A stretch of DNA of 64,000 bases from Asterias amurensis (GCF_032118995.1 NC_092665.1:12814512-12878511), one strand, 5' to 3'; positions 35,160 through 46,465 are shown, numbered from the stretch's first letter. The notes: a model not told the origin generated them from the sequence alone. Program-made: numbers and translations.

Positions 35160-35631
35160 ATAGACCTTTTCGCAAATACCCATTGCGCAAGCGCTAACTG
35201 TTGAAAAAGGTGCATGCTGGTTTAGCTAGCAATCAAATTTGACCACTAGCTAGACTAGTATGTTCCTCATTTATGGTGTTCTAACGTCACTCGTCACGTA
35301 GTCCGTCACGTCGTCCGTCGCGTCGTCCGTCGCGTCGCCCATCGCCCGTCACGTTGCCCATCGCGTCGTCCGTCGCGTCGCCCGTCACGTCGTCCGTCGC
35401 GTCCCCCGTCGCGTCGCCCGTCGCGTCGCCCGTCGCGTCGTCCATAGCGTCGCCCGTCGCGTCGCCTGTCGCGTCGCCCGTCGCGTCGCCCGTCGCGTCG
35501 CCCGTCACGTAGTCCGTCGCGTCGTCCGTCGCGTCGCCCGTCACGTAGTCCGTCGCGTCGTCCGTCGCGTCGCCCGTCGTCCGTCGCGTCGTGCCGTCGT
35601 GTGTGTACCGAGTATTTGCGACAAGGTCTAC
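35160..35631. mobile_element. MITE expanded by a minisatellite
   Basis: The termini TAGACCTTTTCGCAAATAC (35161-35179) and GTATTTGCGACAAGGTCTA (35612-35630) match those of the 152-bp element at 38041-38192. Here the interior is about 300 bp longer because of the 12-bp repeat at 35290-35595. The right half overlaps the last OAS exon. Confidence 0.85.
35290..35595. repeat. GC-rich 12-bp minisatellite
   Basis: About 25 copies of a GTCGCGTCGCCC-like unit with single-base variants. The 12-bp period keeps reading frames open: on the minus strand one frame reads RRDG repeats (the OAS frame) and another reads GDAT repeats. Confidence 0.9.
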
Positions 35632-38600
35632 ATGGCCACACTGTGACGTTTTCCATGAGGTTTGTCTGAAGGGTTCTTTCGACAGCGTCGGCCAATACCT
35701 GCATATAGATGGTTAGATTGAAAACACTACGTGAGTCCCATTGCAGCTGAACAAACTTTGTCTGGTATGATGAGAGCACCCTCTTTTGAATCCTCCTCTA
35801 GAACCCCCAACCCACGTTTATGGTGGACATAATCTCTGGGGGCAGATTTCGCCATAACACTAGCCTTTAATCAAGGCGCACGCTTCGGCGGCACCCCCAG
35901 ATGTCACACGAAAAAATACCAGCGCCTTGAGCAACTCGTTTTTATCTAATCAGTTATTCATATGCAGCTTCTGTGTATGTGTTGCTCTCAGCACGTGACT
36001 TTTTAGCGCACCATTATGTGTGTGTGGGTAATGGGGAGTGCACGCGGCATGCAATTAAACCAAAAAGTAAAGAAAAACATAAGGCCCCAAAACGAGTTGC
36101 TAAAGGCGCTTCGCAGCTTCGCACTGGTCTTTTTTCGTGCGTGATATCTGGGGTCGTGCTTGACACCCGGGGGTGCCGCGTGCGCCTTGACTAAAGGCTA
36201 CCATAATACATGTACATTGTTCGTTTAATTATCAGCGCTATGATTTCATTGGCTTACCTGTATGTAGTCCCACAGATGGTAGCAAACATTGTTCGTCGGA
36301 TTTGCCGGGTCCAAAACGATTGGTCTGTGGGTAGGGGGAGGGGAAGACGTTAGCATGGTTGTGGTTACAAGTACTAGGTACAGGTACAAGTACTCAATGG
36401 GAGACTTTTGTGACGCTTGGTGGCAGCAGACTTACCAGGTAAAATCCATTGTTCGCGGTAACGTGCGCATGCTCAGAACTACATAAACAATATAAATTTA
36501 CCTGGTAAGTTCGCTGCCACCTAGCGTTCCAAAGTCTCCCATTGTTTCTCTTTGCATGAACAATGAAGGTGGTACCAGATATCTTATGAATAGGGAGCGG
36601 CATGCTTGTTCGCAAGCAGCCTGTGCGTGGGGTTTCTGGGTACTAGACTTTACTCAGTGATTCTGTTTTCGTGTAAATGATGTCAATTAAGCAAAGTCAG
36701 CAAAGTATTATATAACATTTTTATGTTACACGGTCCATTGCTTTTTGCTAATGCAAATTTCCATGCAAATGTTTTGTCAGGCAGAAATTTCAAAGACGGT
36801 TGCATAGATATGCAAAAAAGGAAGACAATGTCCTTCATTTGTTTATTTTTTATTCGCGCAAAGCACAATTCTTAGTTTACCTTTTCATGTCGAGTTTCCT
36901 GATGATAGTTTCGTTGAGCTGATCATCGACACTGGGCATGTAGTTCCAATAAACACGCAGCTCGTCCAGATTGGTCAAAACCTCCAAGACGCTCCTCAAA
37001 CCCTGGGCTTTATCAAGATAACTTGGCTTCCCTGCCTTCTCCCACCGGTAGATGGTGATCAACTCCAGAGGGTAGGACTTCTGGAGATACTTAGGAAGGA
37101 ATCTAGACGCCCAATACTTCACCAGGCGTATTAACTCCTTCACGTGGCCGGGTTGTCCCTTAACAAACCGCACTTGGTGATGAACGAATGATGCAGAATA
37201 AAGCTGTCTTGTTCCGTTCCCGACTTCTAGCATAGACAGAAAGAGTTTGCGAAACGCTGAAGGAAGAAATAAGAATCAGAAAGAAACACTGTTGGACATT
37301 CCCTTTCTGAAGATGACAACATTATTCAAACTAAACACCATTGGCCGATGGATTAATTTAACTGAGAATGGTAATGTTGAAATGCAGGGATTAAGGGACA
37401 CCGTCTTCGGACTGGGCGCTTTGGGCTTTATGAACTATTGTTGGAAAAGGTGTTTTATAAGTAAATAGGCCTACATGTATACCTCGAAAGTTATTTTATG
37501 TGGTTTGCCTTTTTCTTCGTGAACACACACAGTCTGACATCAATTTTGCAACACCAATTTTGTTTACTCAACTCACAAAAAACTATTGCCCAATCCGAAG
37601 AAAACTTATGTTTATCACTGCGTTCTCGATTCACTACTTACGCATCTGACATTTTAGAATGTTCTCCGTCGTGGGAAGAAGATCGAAGTCAATCCACCGA
37701 CTGCCGACTCTTATCTTGAAAGTCAACATGAAACGATTGGATCGTATGATTTGGATGCTCGGCGAACCATCTAATAATGACTCTACATCGGAAATTATTC
37801 CCGCCAAAGTTTCCCTATACTTTTCTTTTCCAATCACTGCGATGGGTTGTAGGTATGGCTTGTTGACAAACGCAACCAGATCCACGTCCGATAGATCTTT
37901 TACCATAGTGCCCTTTCCGAATGATCCACCCTGCGAATGATACAAAACAGCTGATCACATACACTTCATTATATACCAACTCAATCTTCAAACTATTCCC
38001 AATGTCATGGAGCTGTTTAAGTACAACATGTGGTTAATAATAGACCTTTTCGCAAATACTGGGGCGCGCGCGTAAAGCTTGGAATTTGGTGCATTGTGGT
38101 CTAGCTGGTAGCAAAATTTGATGCATATCTATCCCACAATGCACCTCATTCAACAGTCTGCGCTTGCGCATTTGTATTTGCGATAAGGTCTATGTAAGGA
38201 TCGCAAGTGCGCCCTCGACGGTGTTGAACTTGTCAAAAGTTAACTTTGGGTTCGTTACGTGATAATCCATCTCTTTTGTCCAAAGCTTCGTTCCTCTGAG
38301 TGGTATTACTCTCTATATTTTGTGGCTCTGGCCATGCTCCAAAAACTATTTATCTGGAAGGGATAAGCTCACATAGCCTTTTGTGAGTGTCACAAGTTTA
38401 AACTCTAATTGTTGTAAGACTCTATTTGACGAACAGCGCCATCGTGCCTTTTTCAACGCCTCATAACTCAATGTAGACTGGGCCCCTGTCTTTATCCGCT
38501 TAATGTAAGATCCAGTGATTCCATTGGGTACAATATAATAATAATTATACGTGCAGTGACATGAGCTTTCCATAGTAGATGCCCGAGCAGTACACTGCTG

Positions 38601-41600
38601 TCACGTCTGCAATAGAATTTGACTGCGTATCTCTATGTGAAATGAATGGGGTCAAAGGTGAAAGTACACGCCGGTTCGAAGGCAGGTCTCTGGCGTTATC
38701 ACACGAGCCTCGAAGTGTGACGTCAGATGTTCAGGCTAAACTCAATGCGCTTATAAGATCCCATGACTTAACGAATTTCACATGATAGAGCTTGCAACCC
38801 TAAAACAAATTTAAGTGCAAAATGGGTAGGATCTTGTTGATTGGTACAGAGAGATGATAATAAAGATCAAAGGTCAAATTTTACCAATTGCATTTTCACA
38901 TCTATGTAACCTCACGCGCCAACATAAAAAAAACTGTTTACTGAAAACCAGATGAAGAAACAGCTTTCATCTAATGACAGATGAAAAAAAGAATCATGGG
39001 ATCTCTGCAATTTATATGTCAAAAGATTTGTTGAAAATGTTCTACGTATTGCCATTCCACACGCATTAGTCTAGAATTGGCACAACATTCACTTTACTCA
39101 ACACGATCCCATCAATGTTTTCTTCTTAAACAGATTTCAAGTGAAACAACTGGGATCACGTTGGGGCACAAAACTAATAAAGGTCAAAGGTCATTCAAAA
39201 CTACACTATGTTGTGGCTGCCCTGGCTAAGGATTGATGTTTGTTATCAACCACTTGACTAGGCTCGGCCAAGATTTATGTGTACAAACATATAGAGAAAG
39301 GACGAACAACCACCCCACCACAGGTTTGGTAACTAGATTTTCAAAGTGAATGAACCCACCATGTGCAAAAAACAACTGTCATATGTTTATCCTATTGACT
39401 GCCCAAATGTACTTTAAAAAAAAACTAACAATGCATGGGCGGATCATTATTAAAGAACAAAATAGCAAAAACCTATACACAGACTGTAGAGCCGCCCTTT
39501 AGCCGGAGGGTTCAACAGCTATAAGGCCTATGTAAATAGGCCTGGGTGATAGCCAACAAGAAACAAACTGGTTGTGTACTTTAGGACAACAACAATGTCC
39601 TCAGAAAACTATTAAAATATAAATATAAATATTAAGAGTAAACTTGCGGGTACAACCATGTAATGGGGAAAATCTCTTTTGAAGGAGTGGTGGCTCTGAA
39701 AAGAGCCGGTTTGGTCTCAACGTTTTGAACAGTATACTCTGTTCGTCTTCAGGAGAATGCTGGACTAGTGGTGGTGGTGGAGCTTTTGTATGGCTGGAGG
39801 GATGCACTTTTGGGCGGGAAGGATCGAAGCTGTTCTTGTCCGGTGAAGGGTGTGAGTTGGTTTTAATATTTATATTATAGTTGCTCTTATTCTCCACACC
39901 ACACTCATATCCATATTGGAGTCGAATTACTCTGTACGCAGAGTAAACAACATTTTACTCTCATTAAGGGTCAATTGGACTACAATCAGAGTCATTTTGG
40001 CTCCGGCCCAGAGTCGTATTGGCGGGCTTGCAAAGTTAGTGAACTTTTGTCAGAAATTTCGCGCGCGCGCAGTAGCCGTAGTGGTCTGGTCACTAACTCT
40101 ATACCTAATCTAGCAATGAGAGCTGGCAGCGGTATCCAGACGTACGTTCGTTGCTATGTTGGTTGACATCTTGGATTTCCGATGATAAGAAGAAAGTCAT
40201 TGCCAATGTCATTGCTGTAACTCAAACTACTTGATTGTCGGTGGAGTCAAATTGCACTTTTTGTAAGTTATGAAAAAACATGTAATTGTTATGTGGTGTT
40301 GAGTAGGCCTAGCGTTTAGACATGTTAGAGTAGAAGTGGTGGGAGACAAACAAAATATCCTGGGTACGATCGGTAGGATTCGATCTGGAGCTAGCCTTCC
40401 GGATGGACACACACAAGGCATTCATGCAGTCTTGCATTGTCATTGCCACAGCTAACGTTCATGACGTTATGCTTATTATTTAATAAGTTAATTACGGGGA
40501 TGTTTTTATTTAACATTTAGGCTGACAAGGCTGAGCATTTCATTCAAATAATGGCCCAGCCCCGTACAGTACCAGTTTTTAAAGGCAGCCATTGTACATA
40601 CACACTACCCGTCAATTCAAGTGTATGTTGAAACATTATGACCTTGTACACACAACAGAACGTAACTTTAAATTCAGTTGTGGGGTCACAAATTGTCCAA
40701 AGATGTATAAAAGTGTGCGATCACATTGTAAAAAAAAAAATTGTAGCAAAGGGGGGGGGGGGGTGTCAAAATGGTAGTCTGATTTTATATAGGGGAGAGA
40801 TTTTTTTGACTAGATTTTAAGAAACTTGTATGTAAATCTGTGCTCAGTTTTACGGTGCTGCTTACTATAAGCCAAAAATAGGTGCTTATGTATAAATGTA
40901 AGTATATTTCATGGGTCAGTATGGAATGTTCACTTGTGTATGGTGTGTACTTCACGATACCCGGCTTACTGCAGAACTTTGGCTCTAACCCTCTACTAAG
41001 TGAAGAATGATTAAGTCATTGCCCTTTGCCCAATTTTCTTAGAGCTTTTAAGCATTACATATTGCTTGAAATTTATTCAAAGTAAGTAAAACAATTGCGG
41101 GGAACCAGTTACATGGCATTTTGACTGGTAACCTCCATCTGCTGAGTAACATTTTTCTGTGCTTTGCGAACTTGTGCGCTTAGCCGCTTTATGAAATTGG
41201 GCCCTGGTAAGCAAGCAATCTTGTATGAAAACTGGTTTCCATATTGTTTACTTGAAAAATAGCTACCTGGACAACACAGAGTACAACATCATCGCTCGTT
41301 CAATTTTGCAAGATTACCCACACTTGACGGAGGGATTGAAATATACAGATACAGTGGTAAGTATTGCAAAAGCTTGCTGTGAAGTCTCTTGGGTTACCCA
41401 TGTCTATGTAATTAAAAAGATTACATTTGGTGGGTTCTAGATAAATAGAAAAATAGCATGACCTTCAGCATTTTTTTTATTTGTGACATAAATGTATGTC
41501 AAGATCTATAACAAAATAGTGTATGGAATAAATCGTGATGGAAATTGGTCTCATGCATTTAGAATGTGTTTGGCAGAACAAAGCCAGCGTATTAAGGAAA

Positions 41601-44034
41601 AGCCATAAATTATGTTTACTGTCCAATGCTGCTGGTTTTCCCTTCACAAAAACATCTAACAGGCTTTTCAATCATAGCAGATTTAAGCTTAAGATCTCCA
41701 TCTTGTTTTTCACTGTGCTTTAATAGAGAGGATTGATTACCCAAAAAGCTGTCATGACATGGTTGGTACTTATCTTTTCTGTTACAACTCCAAAATAACA
41801 TGTTTGTTTTTCATTTTGTATCATTTAGTACATGTGGCATCAACGTATAAAGGACAAATTTAAAAATTCCAGGAAGCGTGGAGACAGAGATCAACCACAA
41901 GTTGTTAAACGTCTTGCTGCCTCATCAGCTACACCAAGTGGCAAGAGTGCTGTGAAAAATGTATGGGGACTAGTTCATTTTCTACCTGAAAGGAGTGCAG
42001 CTGACAGTGACGATACAATACAACAATTCATCAAGCAACTCCAGGTACAGTACATATTATGCAGGGCATTTTGTTAATAGTATTGTTCGCAACGGTGTAA
42101 CTGTATTTTGCATTGGGTATTTTTTTCCCCAATATTATTGTTGGATTGTTTGAACCAGTGGGAACTATATATATTTATATTTTTTTCAACAACTTCACTC
42201 CTCCTTATACCTCTTACTTTGCACCAAACTGCTGACACAATGAACCCATTTACTTGCCTGTTTTCTTCTTCCTACCACCAACTCGGATACTTAAAAATCT
42301 TGTTCCCGCTTCCTACATTGTACCTTGACTTTCTAGTTTCTACTCTTTCTTTTGTTCATCTCTAGGCAGTTCTTCCACTTCAGTGTATATGCACCTGCAG
42401 TCCATAGTTGTTATGTAAAGTTCCAGTAATACTTTACTACTTACAATTACATTTTGTCTTTTTATTTGGTGACACACTCTGGACCAATATAATGAGTAGA
42501 ATTTATGGATGATGTGGTATTTTGTAACAATGAAAATATTATTAAGTAATGGTTGTCTTTACTTTATTCTTATTTAGAGACAGAGCCAACTGAAAAAAGA
42601 CAAACGTGACCAGGAACTAATAACATCAAGAATGGACAGTACCTTCGCTGACAGACGTCAAGAAATAGTTGTTAAGAATAAGTCGGTGGCATCTATCAAG
42701 GTCACCTATCCGATTTTATTCAATGAGCAAGAGGTAAGTTTTGATTGATGTATCAAAGGTGTGTGTGTGTGTGTCTTGCATTTGATTTGCAGATTTAGGG
42801 TATATGTGCTGCTTGAAATAATACAAGTCCAACCTCGTTCTCATTTTCAAAACAGATCACCAGAGAATTTATGAGACTATCAGAGAGAAGCTTGGGAGAT
42901 TTTACCAATGGTGTGAAGAAGTATTCAGACAGACTGATCTGCTTGAAGTCGGCAAGGGGGAAACTTTCAGAGTTAGCCACTGAATGTATGGAAATGGCCC
43001 GGACTTCAGAGCCACCAATAAAATAATTCCAATGAAATCATTCGAATACAAAAACTGGTGCTGTATTTAAATTTTAAGATAAGAGCAATGGCACATTATG
43101 CTTATTTAACTTATTTTTATCCAAGCAACCAATGAAATAATTCAAATGAAATAATCCAAATACAAAAACTTGTGTTTTTATTTTATTTTAACAATATGTA
43201 AGAGCCATGTCACATTTTAACAAAGAGCAATGTCACATTATGCTAAAAGTAATTTTTGTTTCGTGCAATTTAATTTTCCCCTTAGCATTACTTTTTAATT
43301 TGTACAATGTTAGTTCTAACATCGCATTTGAAGTTAATGCAAACAGTTATAATAAAACCATTGAGAGCTATGTATAAGTTAGCCGAAAGAAAATGTTGTT
43401 CATATGTCACATACTTATGATTTGCCCCATCCAAAACTATATAAGAATATTATGTGTCACTAGTATTGCAAAATGTTCGCATCATGATTCTGTGGTCCAT
43501 GTCCCCCCCCCCCCCCGTTACCCCGTTACCACCCCCCGGTTCTTTTGCAAATGCAATTGACTCCACTAGACAAGTCACCATGACTCGTGAACAGAGTCAT
43601 TTGACCCCTAAAAGGAATCGCTGAAGAGAGTTACCATGACTCTTCAAGAGTCGTTATGACCCTTCCAAAGGAATGGCACTTGACTCTAATGAGTGTCAGT
43701 CGAACCTTATAATAGAGTCATTTTAGACATAGTTGCTGGACTCCATTTAGAGAGTAGGCTTGACTCTGTTTTGGATATGAGTGCATGCAAAGCTTCAAAC
43801 ACCATTTGTCCTCACCTTGACAATTTTACCAACACTGAAGTCGAGAATTTCAGGGATACAAACAAGTTGAACGAATGTGACCAGACCGTTAACTGCTGAT
43901 CGACAGTCCCTCGCGTAGGCGTCCGTTCCACGCTGTATATTGTCGTTATACCAACCACCTAGTTCATCCTGAGGCAAACACCAGGGCTCTGCATGCTCCT
44001 CCGCATCAGGGGCCAACGACCACACACCGCCCAT
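35306..44034 (-). CDS. OAS-like: 2'-5'-oligoadenylate synthetase (437 aa)
   Basis: Exons 44034-43816, 37930-37642, 37226-36881, 36324-36258 and 35698-35306 agree in phase (0, 1, 2, 0) and give 437 residues. The nucleotidyltransferase core has GGSFGKGT at 74-81, the Asp pair SDVDLV (D88, D90) and the third Asp in WIDFDLLPT (D156), so the catalytic triad is complete. The OAS C-domain follows, with FVKGQPGHVKELIRLVKYW, YPLELITIYRWE and RPIVLDPANPTNNV. OAS makes 2'-5' oligoadenylate from ATP; vertebrate enzymes do so when bound to double-stranded RNA. Residues 308-329 close the fold. From C330 the frame enters a MITE and reads an Arg-Arg-Asp-Gly-rich tail of about 108 residues to TGA. Intron 1 (5.9 kb) contains an opposite-strand gene remnant. 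No signal peptide is seen, so it is probably cytosolic or nuclear. Confidence 0.92.
36395..36544. mobile_element. Palindromic MITE in OAS intron 3
   Basis: CAATGGGAGACTTTTGTGACG is mirrored by CGTTCCAAAGTCTCCCATTG. The arms also share GGTGGCAGC and CTTACCAGGTAAA and meet around a loop of about 35 bp. Confidence 0.85.
38041..38192. mobile_element. MITE, 152 bp, in OAS intron 1
   Basis: The termini TAGACCTTTTCGCAAATAC and GTATTTGCGATAAGGTCTA are inverted. The interior also folds (GGTGCATTGTGG / CCACAATGCACC). It shows the normal size of the family expanded at 35160-35631. Confidence 0.88.
38200..38370. repeat. Dispersed repeat also present at 60960-61140
   Basis: GTGTTGAACTTGT.AAAGTT, GAGTGGTATT and CCATGCTCCAAAAACTATTTAT occur in the same order in both places, about 75 percent identical overall. 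Confidence 0.65.
38800..39600. other. No gene seen (inside OAS intron 1)
   Basis: AT-rich intronic DNA without recognisable features beyond short homopolymer runs. Confidence 0.45.
39692..39707 (-). promoter_or_regulatory. Histone-mRNA-type 3' stem-loop
   Basis: The minus strand reads GGCTCTTTTCAGAGCC followed by ACCA, the exact 6-bp stem and 4-base loop of metazoan replication-dependent histone mRNAs. A purine-rich CAAAAGAGA lies about 10 bases further on, as a histone downstream element would. No histone coding sequence lies upstream, so it is either a fragment or part of a repeat. Confidence 0.6.
39715..39755 (-). ncRNA. Hammerhead-like core, degenerate
   Basis: On the minus strand CCTGAAGA is followed by a GAACAG / CTGTTC hairpin and then AAAACG. 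This resembles the CUGANGA..stem II..GAAAC core of hammerhead ribozymes found at the ends of some retroelements, but with AAAAC for GAAAC. Stems I and III are not convincing. Confidence 0.25.
39916..40250. repeat. GAGTC/GACTC-rich repeat
   Basis: GAGTC-type pentamers and near variants occur every 10-30 bases to about 40015, and again at the TGGAGTCAAATTGCA end near 40235. A similar block is at 43556-43760, starting GCAATTGACTCCAC. They look like two copies of one element. Confidence 0.45.
40551..43026 (+). pseudogene. C2H2-type gene, 3' exons intact, 5' part decayed
   Basis: Nested in OAS intron 1 on the other strand. Near 40580-40730 the DNA encodes pieces of C2H2 fingers (FKCMLKHYDLVH, then FSCGVTNCPKMYKSVRSH) but in shifted frames and running into poly-A and poly-G. 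Exons 41263-41356, 41829-42044, 42578-42733 and 42856-43026 agree in phase 0 and encode 211 residues to TAA: SYLDNTEYNIIARSILQDYP, MWHQRIKDKFKNSRKR, then MDSTFADRRQEIV and SIKVTYPILFNEQE. This order matches a large family of zinc-finger/SAMD3-like proteins in fish and marine invertebrates whose function I do not know. The finger region looks broken, so I call it a pseudogene; a shorter transcript from 41263 on remains possible. Confidence 0.6.
43556..43760. repeat. Second GAGTC/GACTC-rich repeat
   Basis: At least eight GACTC or GAGTC pentamers lie in about 200 bp (ACCATGACTCTTC, CAAGAGTCGTTATGACC). See 39916-40250 for the related copy. Confidence 0.5.
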
Positions 44035-44099
44035 TTTGTTTCTAGGAGGAAGTTTTAAAACATAAAATTGAATTCAATCAAGTGAGTATGGGATTTTTA

Positions 44100-44200
44100 A
44101 CCCATCTCACGCAAGCCAGACGCTAAACATAAAATAACAAATCTGTGAAAATTTGGGCTCAATAATTGGTCATTGAAACAGCAAGGGAATAATGAATCAA
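44100..44200 (+). repeat. Internal fragment of the TTAA MITE family
   Basis: CATAAAATAACAAATCTGTGAAAATT..GGGCTCAAT..TTGGTCATTGAA matches the family interior. The ends are missing. Confidence 0.6.
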
Positions 44201-44605
44201 TGGCCTGCTTTTATCTAATTGATGTTCAGATTTTAATTGGCCTTTTCCTTGTTTTTCTTGAATGTAACATTTTAAACTCTTGTCTGCTGTTTTGTTGTAT
44301 TGTTTCACCTTTTTTGAGTAAAATTAATTTCAATTTCATCGGCAATTTTCAATGTGTAAATTTAGGGGAGTGGCTCATCTATTCCACATATTTTTTTTAT
44401 TTTGTATTACCAATTTGCCTTCTATTTAACTTTAATTTTTTTAATTAATGTAAAATTGTTGTAATTTATTCAGCCTTTGTGCTGCGAGGACAGTTTTTTA
44501 ATTCCTTTTATCACCATAAAGGATAAAAGGCCTTATACTCAGCGCAACCTTCATCGTACTTGGCATGTTCCCAGCTTTACACACAGGGCATATATATATA
44601 TATAT

Positions 44606-45783
44606 ATAAACTGCGCCAATAAAGTATCTAAACACTTACAAATGGTCAGATATATCGGAACCTGAAATAGTATGCCAAAAAATAATTATTCATTTCTATT
44701 CACCGTTAATTTCTGCACATTTTGACACATCTTATGTTGCGCTACGATGTTGTTTGGTGGATTTATGGGCACTTGAGTGGCTTAAGGTCGAATTTCAAAA
44801 GTTGCAAAAGCCCCTATTCAAGCTAAATCGTTGTATTGTGACGAGTAAGATCAGCGTTTCTTTTGCCCGCCCTTTATAAATGATTTTTTTGTCGCGTTTT
44901 GGATAAATCGGTTGCGATGAACATCAGCAATAATTGTCAGTAACCAAGCAAAGGGGTCAAAGATGGGTGGCATACAACAAAATGGGTTAAGAGCCAGAAT
45001 CCCTGATTATGGTAAGACAGGGAAAGGTGTTTCAAGATAACAGGAAAGATGGCCATAACAGGAAAGATGGCTCAACTGACCAAACAGGAAAGAGGACGGA
45101 TCGTTGGTTTGATAGAAGCCGGTATGTCGATTCGAGCTGCAGCTCATCAAGTTGGAACGTCACCAGCGACGGTCAGTAAAATGGTGGAATGGCTACCAAG
45201 CTCAGGGAAATGTGGACAACCTGCCAAGGAGTGGCCGCCCGAGTGTGACTTCTGCAGCAGAAGAAAGTGAACAAGTCCATCAAGCCTGACACCACTCTCG
45301 AGGGATTGCGACGCATCCTGATCAGGAAATGGCAGGGGATTGACCAGGGACAGATCAGATGTCTCGTTGGGAGTATGAGAAGACGACTCATTGCCGTTAA
45401 CAGTGATGGAGGACACACCAAGTATTGAGGACAGGATATCAGCAGTTTTAGAGTTAAAGATACGGCCATAAATTTCATGGTCAAGTAAACGAAACGGGTT
45501 TGTGTCTTTTGTCTTGATTTTGTCTGTGTGTGAGGCTTGTGTGAGTTCCCTTCTGGATCGAATTGGGGTGAATAGAGGCTTTTGCAACTTTTGAAATTCG
45601 ACCTTAAGCCACTCAAGTGTCCATAAATCCACCAAACAACATCATAGCGCAACACAAGATGTGTCAAAATGTGCAGAAATTAACGGTGAATAGAAATGAA
45701 TAGTTATTCTTTGGCATACTAATTCAGGTTCCGATAAATCTGACTTTTCGTAAGTGTTTAGATACTTTATTGGCGCAGTTTAT
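44606..45783 (+). mobile_element. Tc1-like element, internally deleted, long TIRs
   Basis: Terminal inverted repeats of roughly 210 bp (44608-44820 and 45570-45782) start AACTGCGCCAATAAAG and are flanked by TA, the Tc1/mariner target. They pair closely, including the GGTGGATTTATGG.CACTTGAG stretch. Between them lie only the start and the end of a transposase (45049-45428). Confidence 0.88.
45049..45428 (+). pseudogene. Tc1 transposase remnant (N and C ends joined)
   Basis: MAQLTKQERGRIVGLIEAG then AAAHQVGTSPATVSKMV is the paired-like helix-turn-helix of Tc1 transposases. A frame shift follows (the next frame reads QAQGNVDNLPRSGRPSVT). From about 45310 another frame gives WQGIDQGQIRCLVGSMRRRL and GGHTKY before TGA at 45426-45428, the usual Tc1 C terminus. 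The DDE catalytic core of about 200 residues is gone, so the element can only move with outside transposase. Confidence 0.85.
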
Positions 45784-46309
45784 ATATATTGCAAGCATTA
45801 AGTTGTTGTTTCCCCTGTGCTGCATAGTGCAGAGTTCCAAACTCATTGCTGTGTTTCTGGGTCATGCTGTATTACATTTAGGTAGCAAATCGATGTATTA
45901 CATTGTTTTTGTTTCAACCAATCAAAGCGCCAGAAGTTTTGTTTTGGCGGGCTTGTTAACTTTATCTACTCACTTTGTCACAGTCATTCGTTTGGAATAG
46001 ATGTTTTTAATTTTGTGCTCTTCGTTTTGGTCGTTTATTTGAGCGTTTGTTGTTCTTCTAAGATATGTACTCATAGTACTATTTTTATTAAAAGGACTAC
46101 AATATGTTGTAGTCTTGATACTATTTGTGGGTTTTTACAACTATTACTATCCGGTCGCTATAATAAGTTCGGAGAGGGTGTTTGTGGAAGGAAGGAGAGA
46201 CGGCAGGACGGACGGTCGATCAACTTTCACATCAGCCCGCCCATGGACGGAGCGGGAAACATCGAACAAGGTGATGTTCGCTTTGGTGCAAAACATTGGA
46301 AGGAACGTT

Positions 46310-46375
46310 GACGGTACTCGGAGTCCGCTGGGAGTCGAACGACTCGTTCTGCTATAACATTGAGCTAAGTAACAT
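46310..46375 (-). repeat. Short tRNA-like fragment
   Basis: The reverse complement has TTAGCTCAATGTTATAGCAGAACGAG near a GTTCGACTCCC B-box-like stretch. It is too short and poorly paired for a functional tRNA. Confidence 0.25.
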
Positions 46376-46465
46376 GCTTGTTCTAGTTTTGGCACCGCAA
46401 TTGCAAATAATGGATACTAAAATGGTTGTTTTTGATTGTATTGTAGCCTTAGGCTAGTGTAGTAG

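Noticed and set aside
35287-35544. Open frame of repeated Gly-Asp-Ala-Thr on the minus strand
   Set aside because: It is a by-product of the 12-bp minisatellite in a different frame from the OAS exon, with no own start context or family.
39601-39897. 98-codon minus-strand frame with PPPPL
   Set aside because: It overlaps the stem-loop/hammerhead-like repeat and a simple GGT repeat. No coding evidence.
45147-45667. Two minus-strand frames of 162 and 164 codons
   Set aside because: They run antisense through a Tc1 transposase remnant and its terminal repeat and match no protein family I know.
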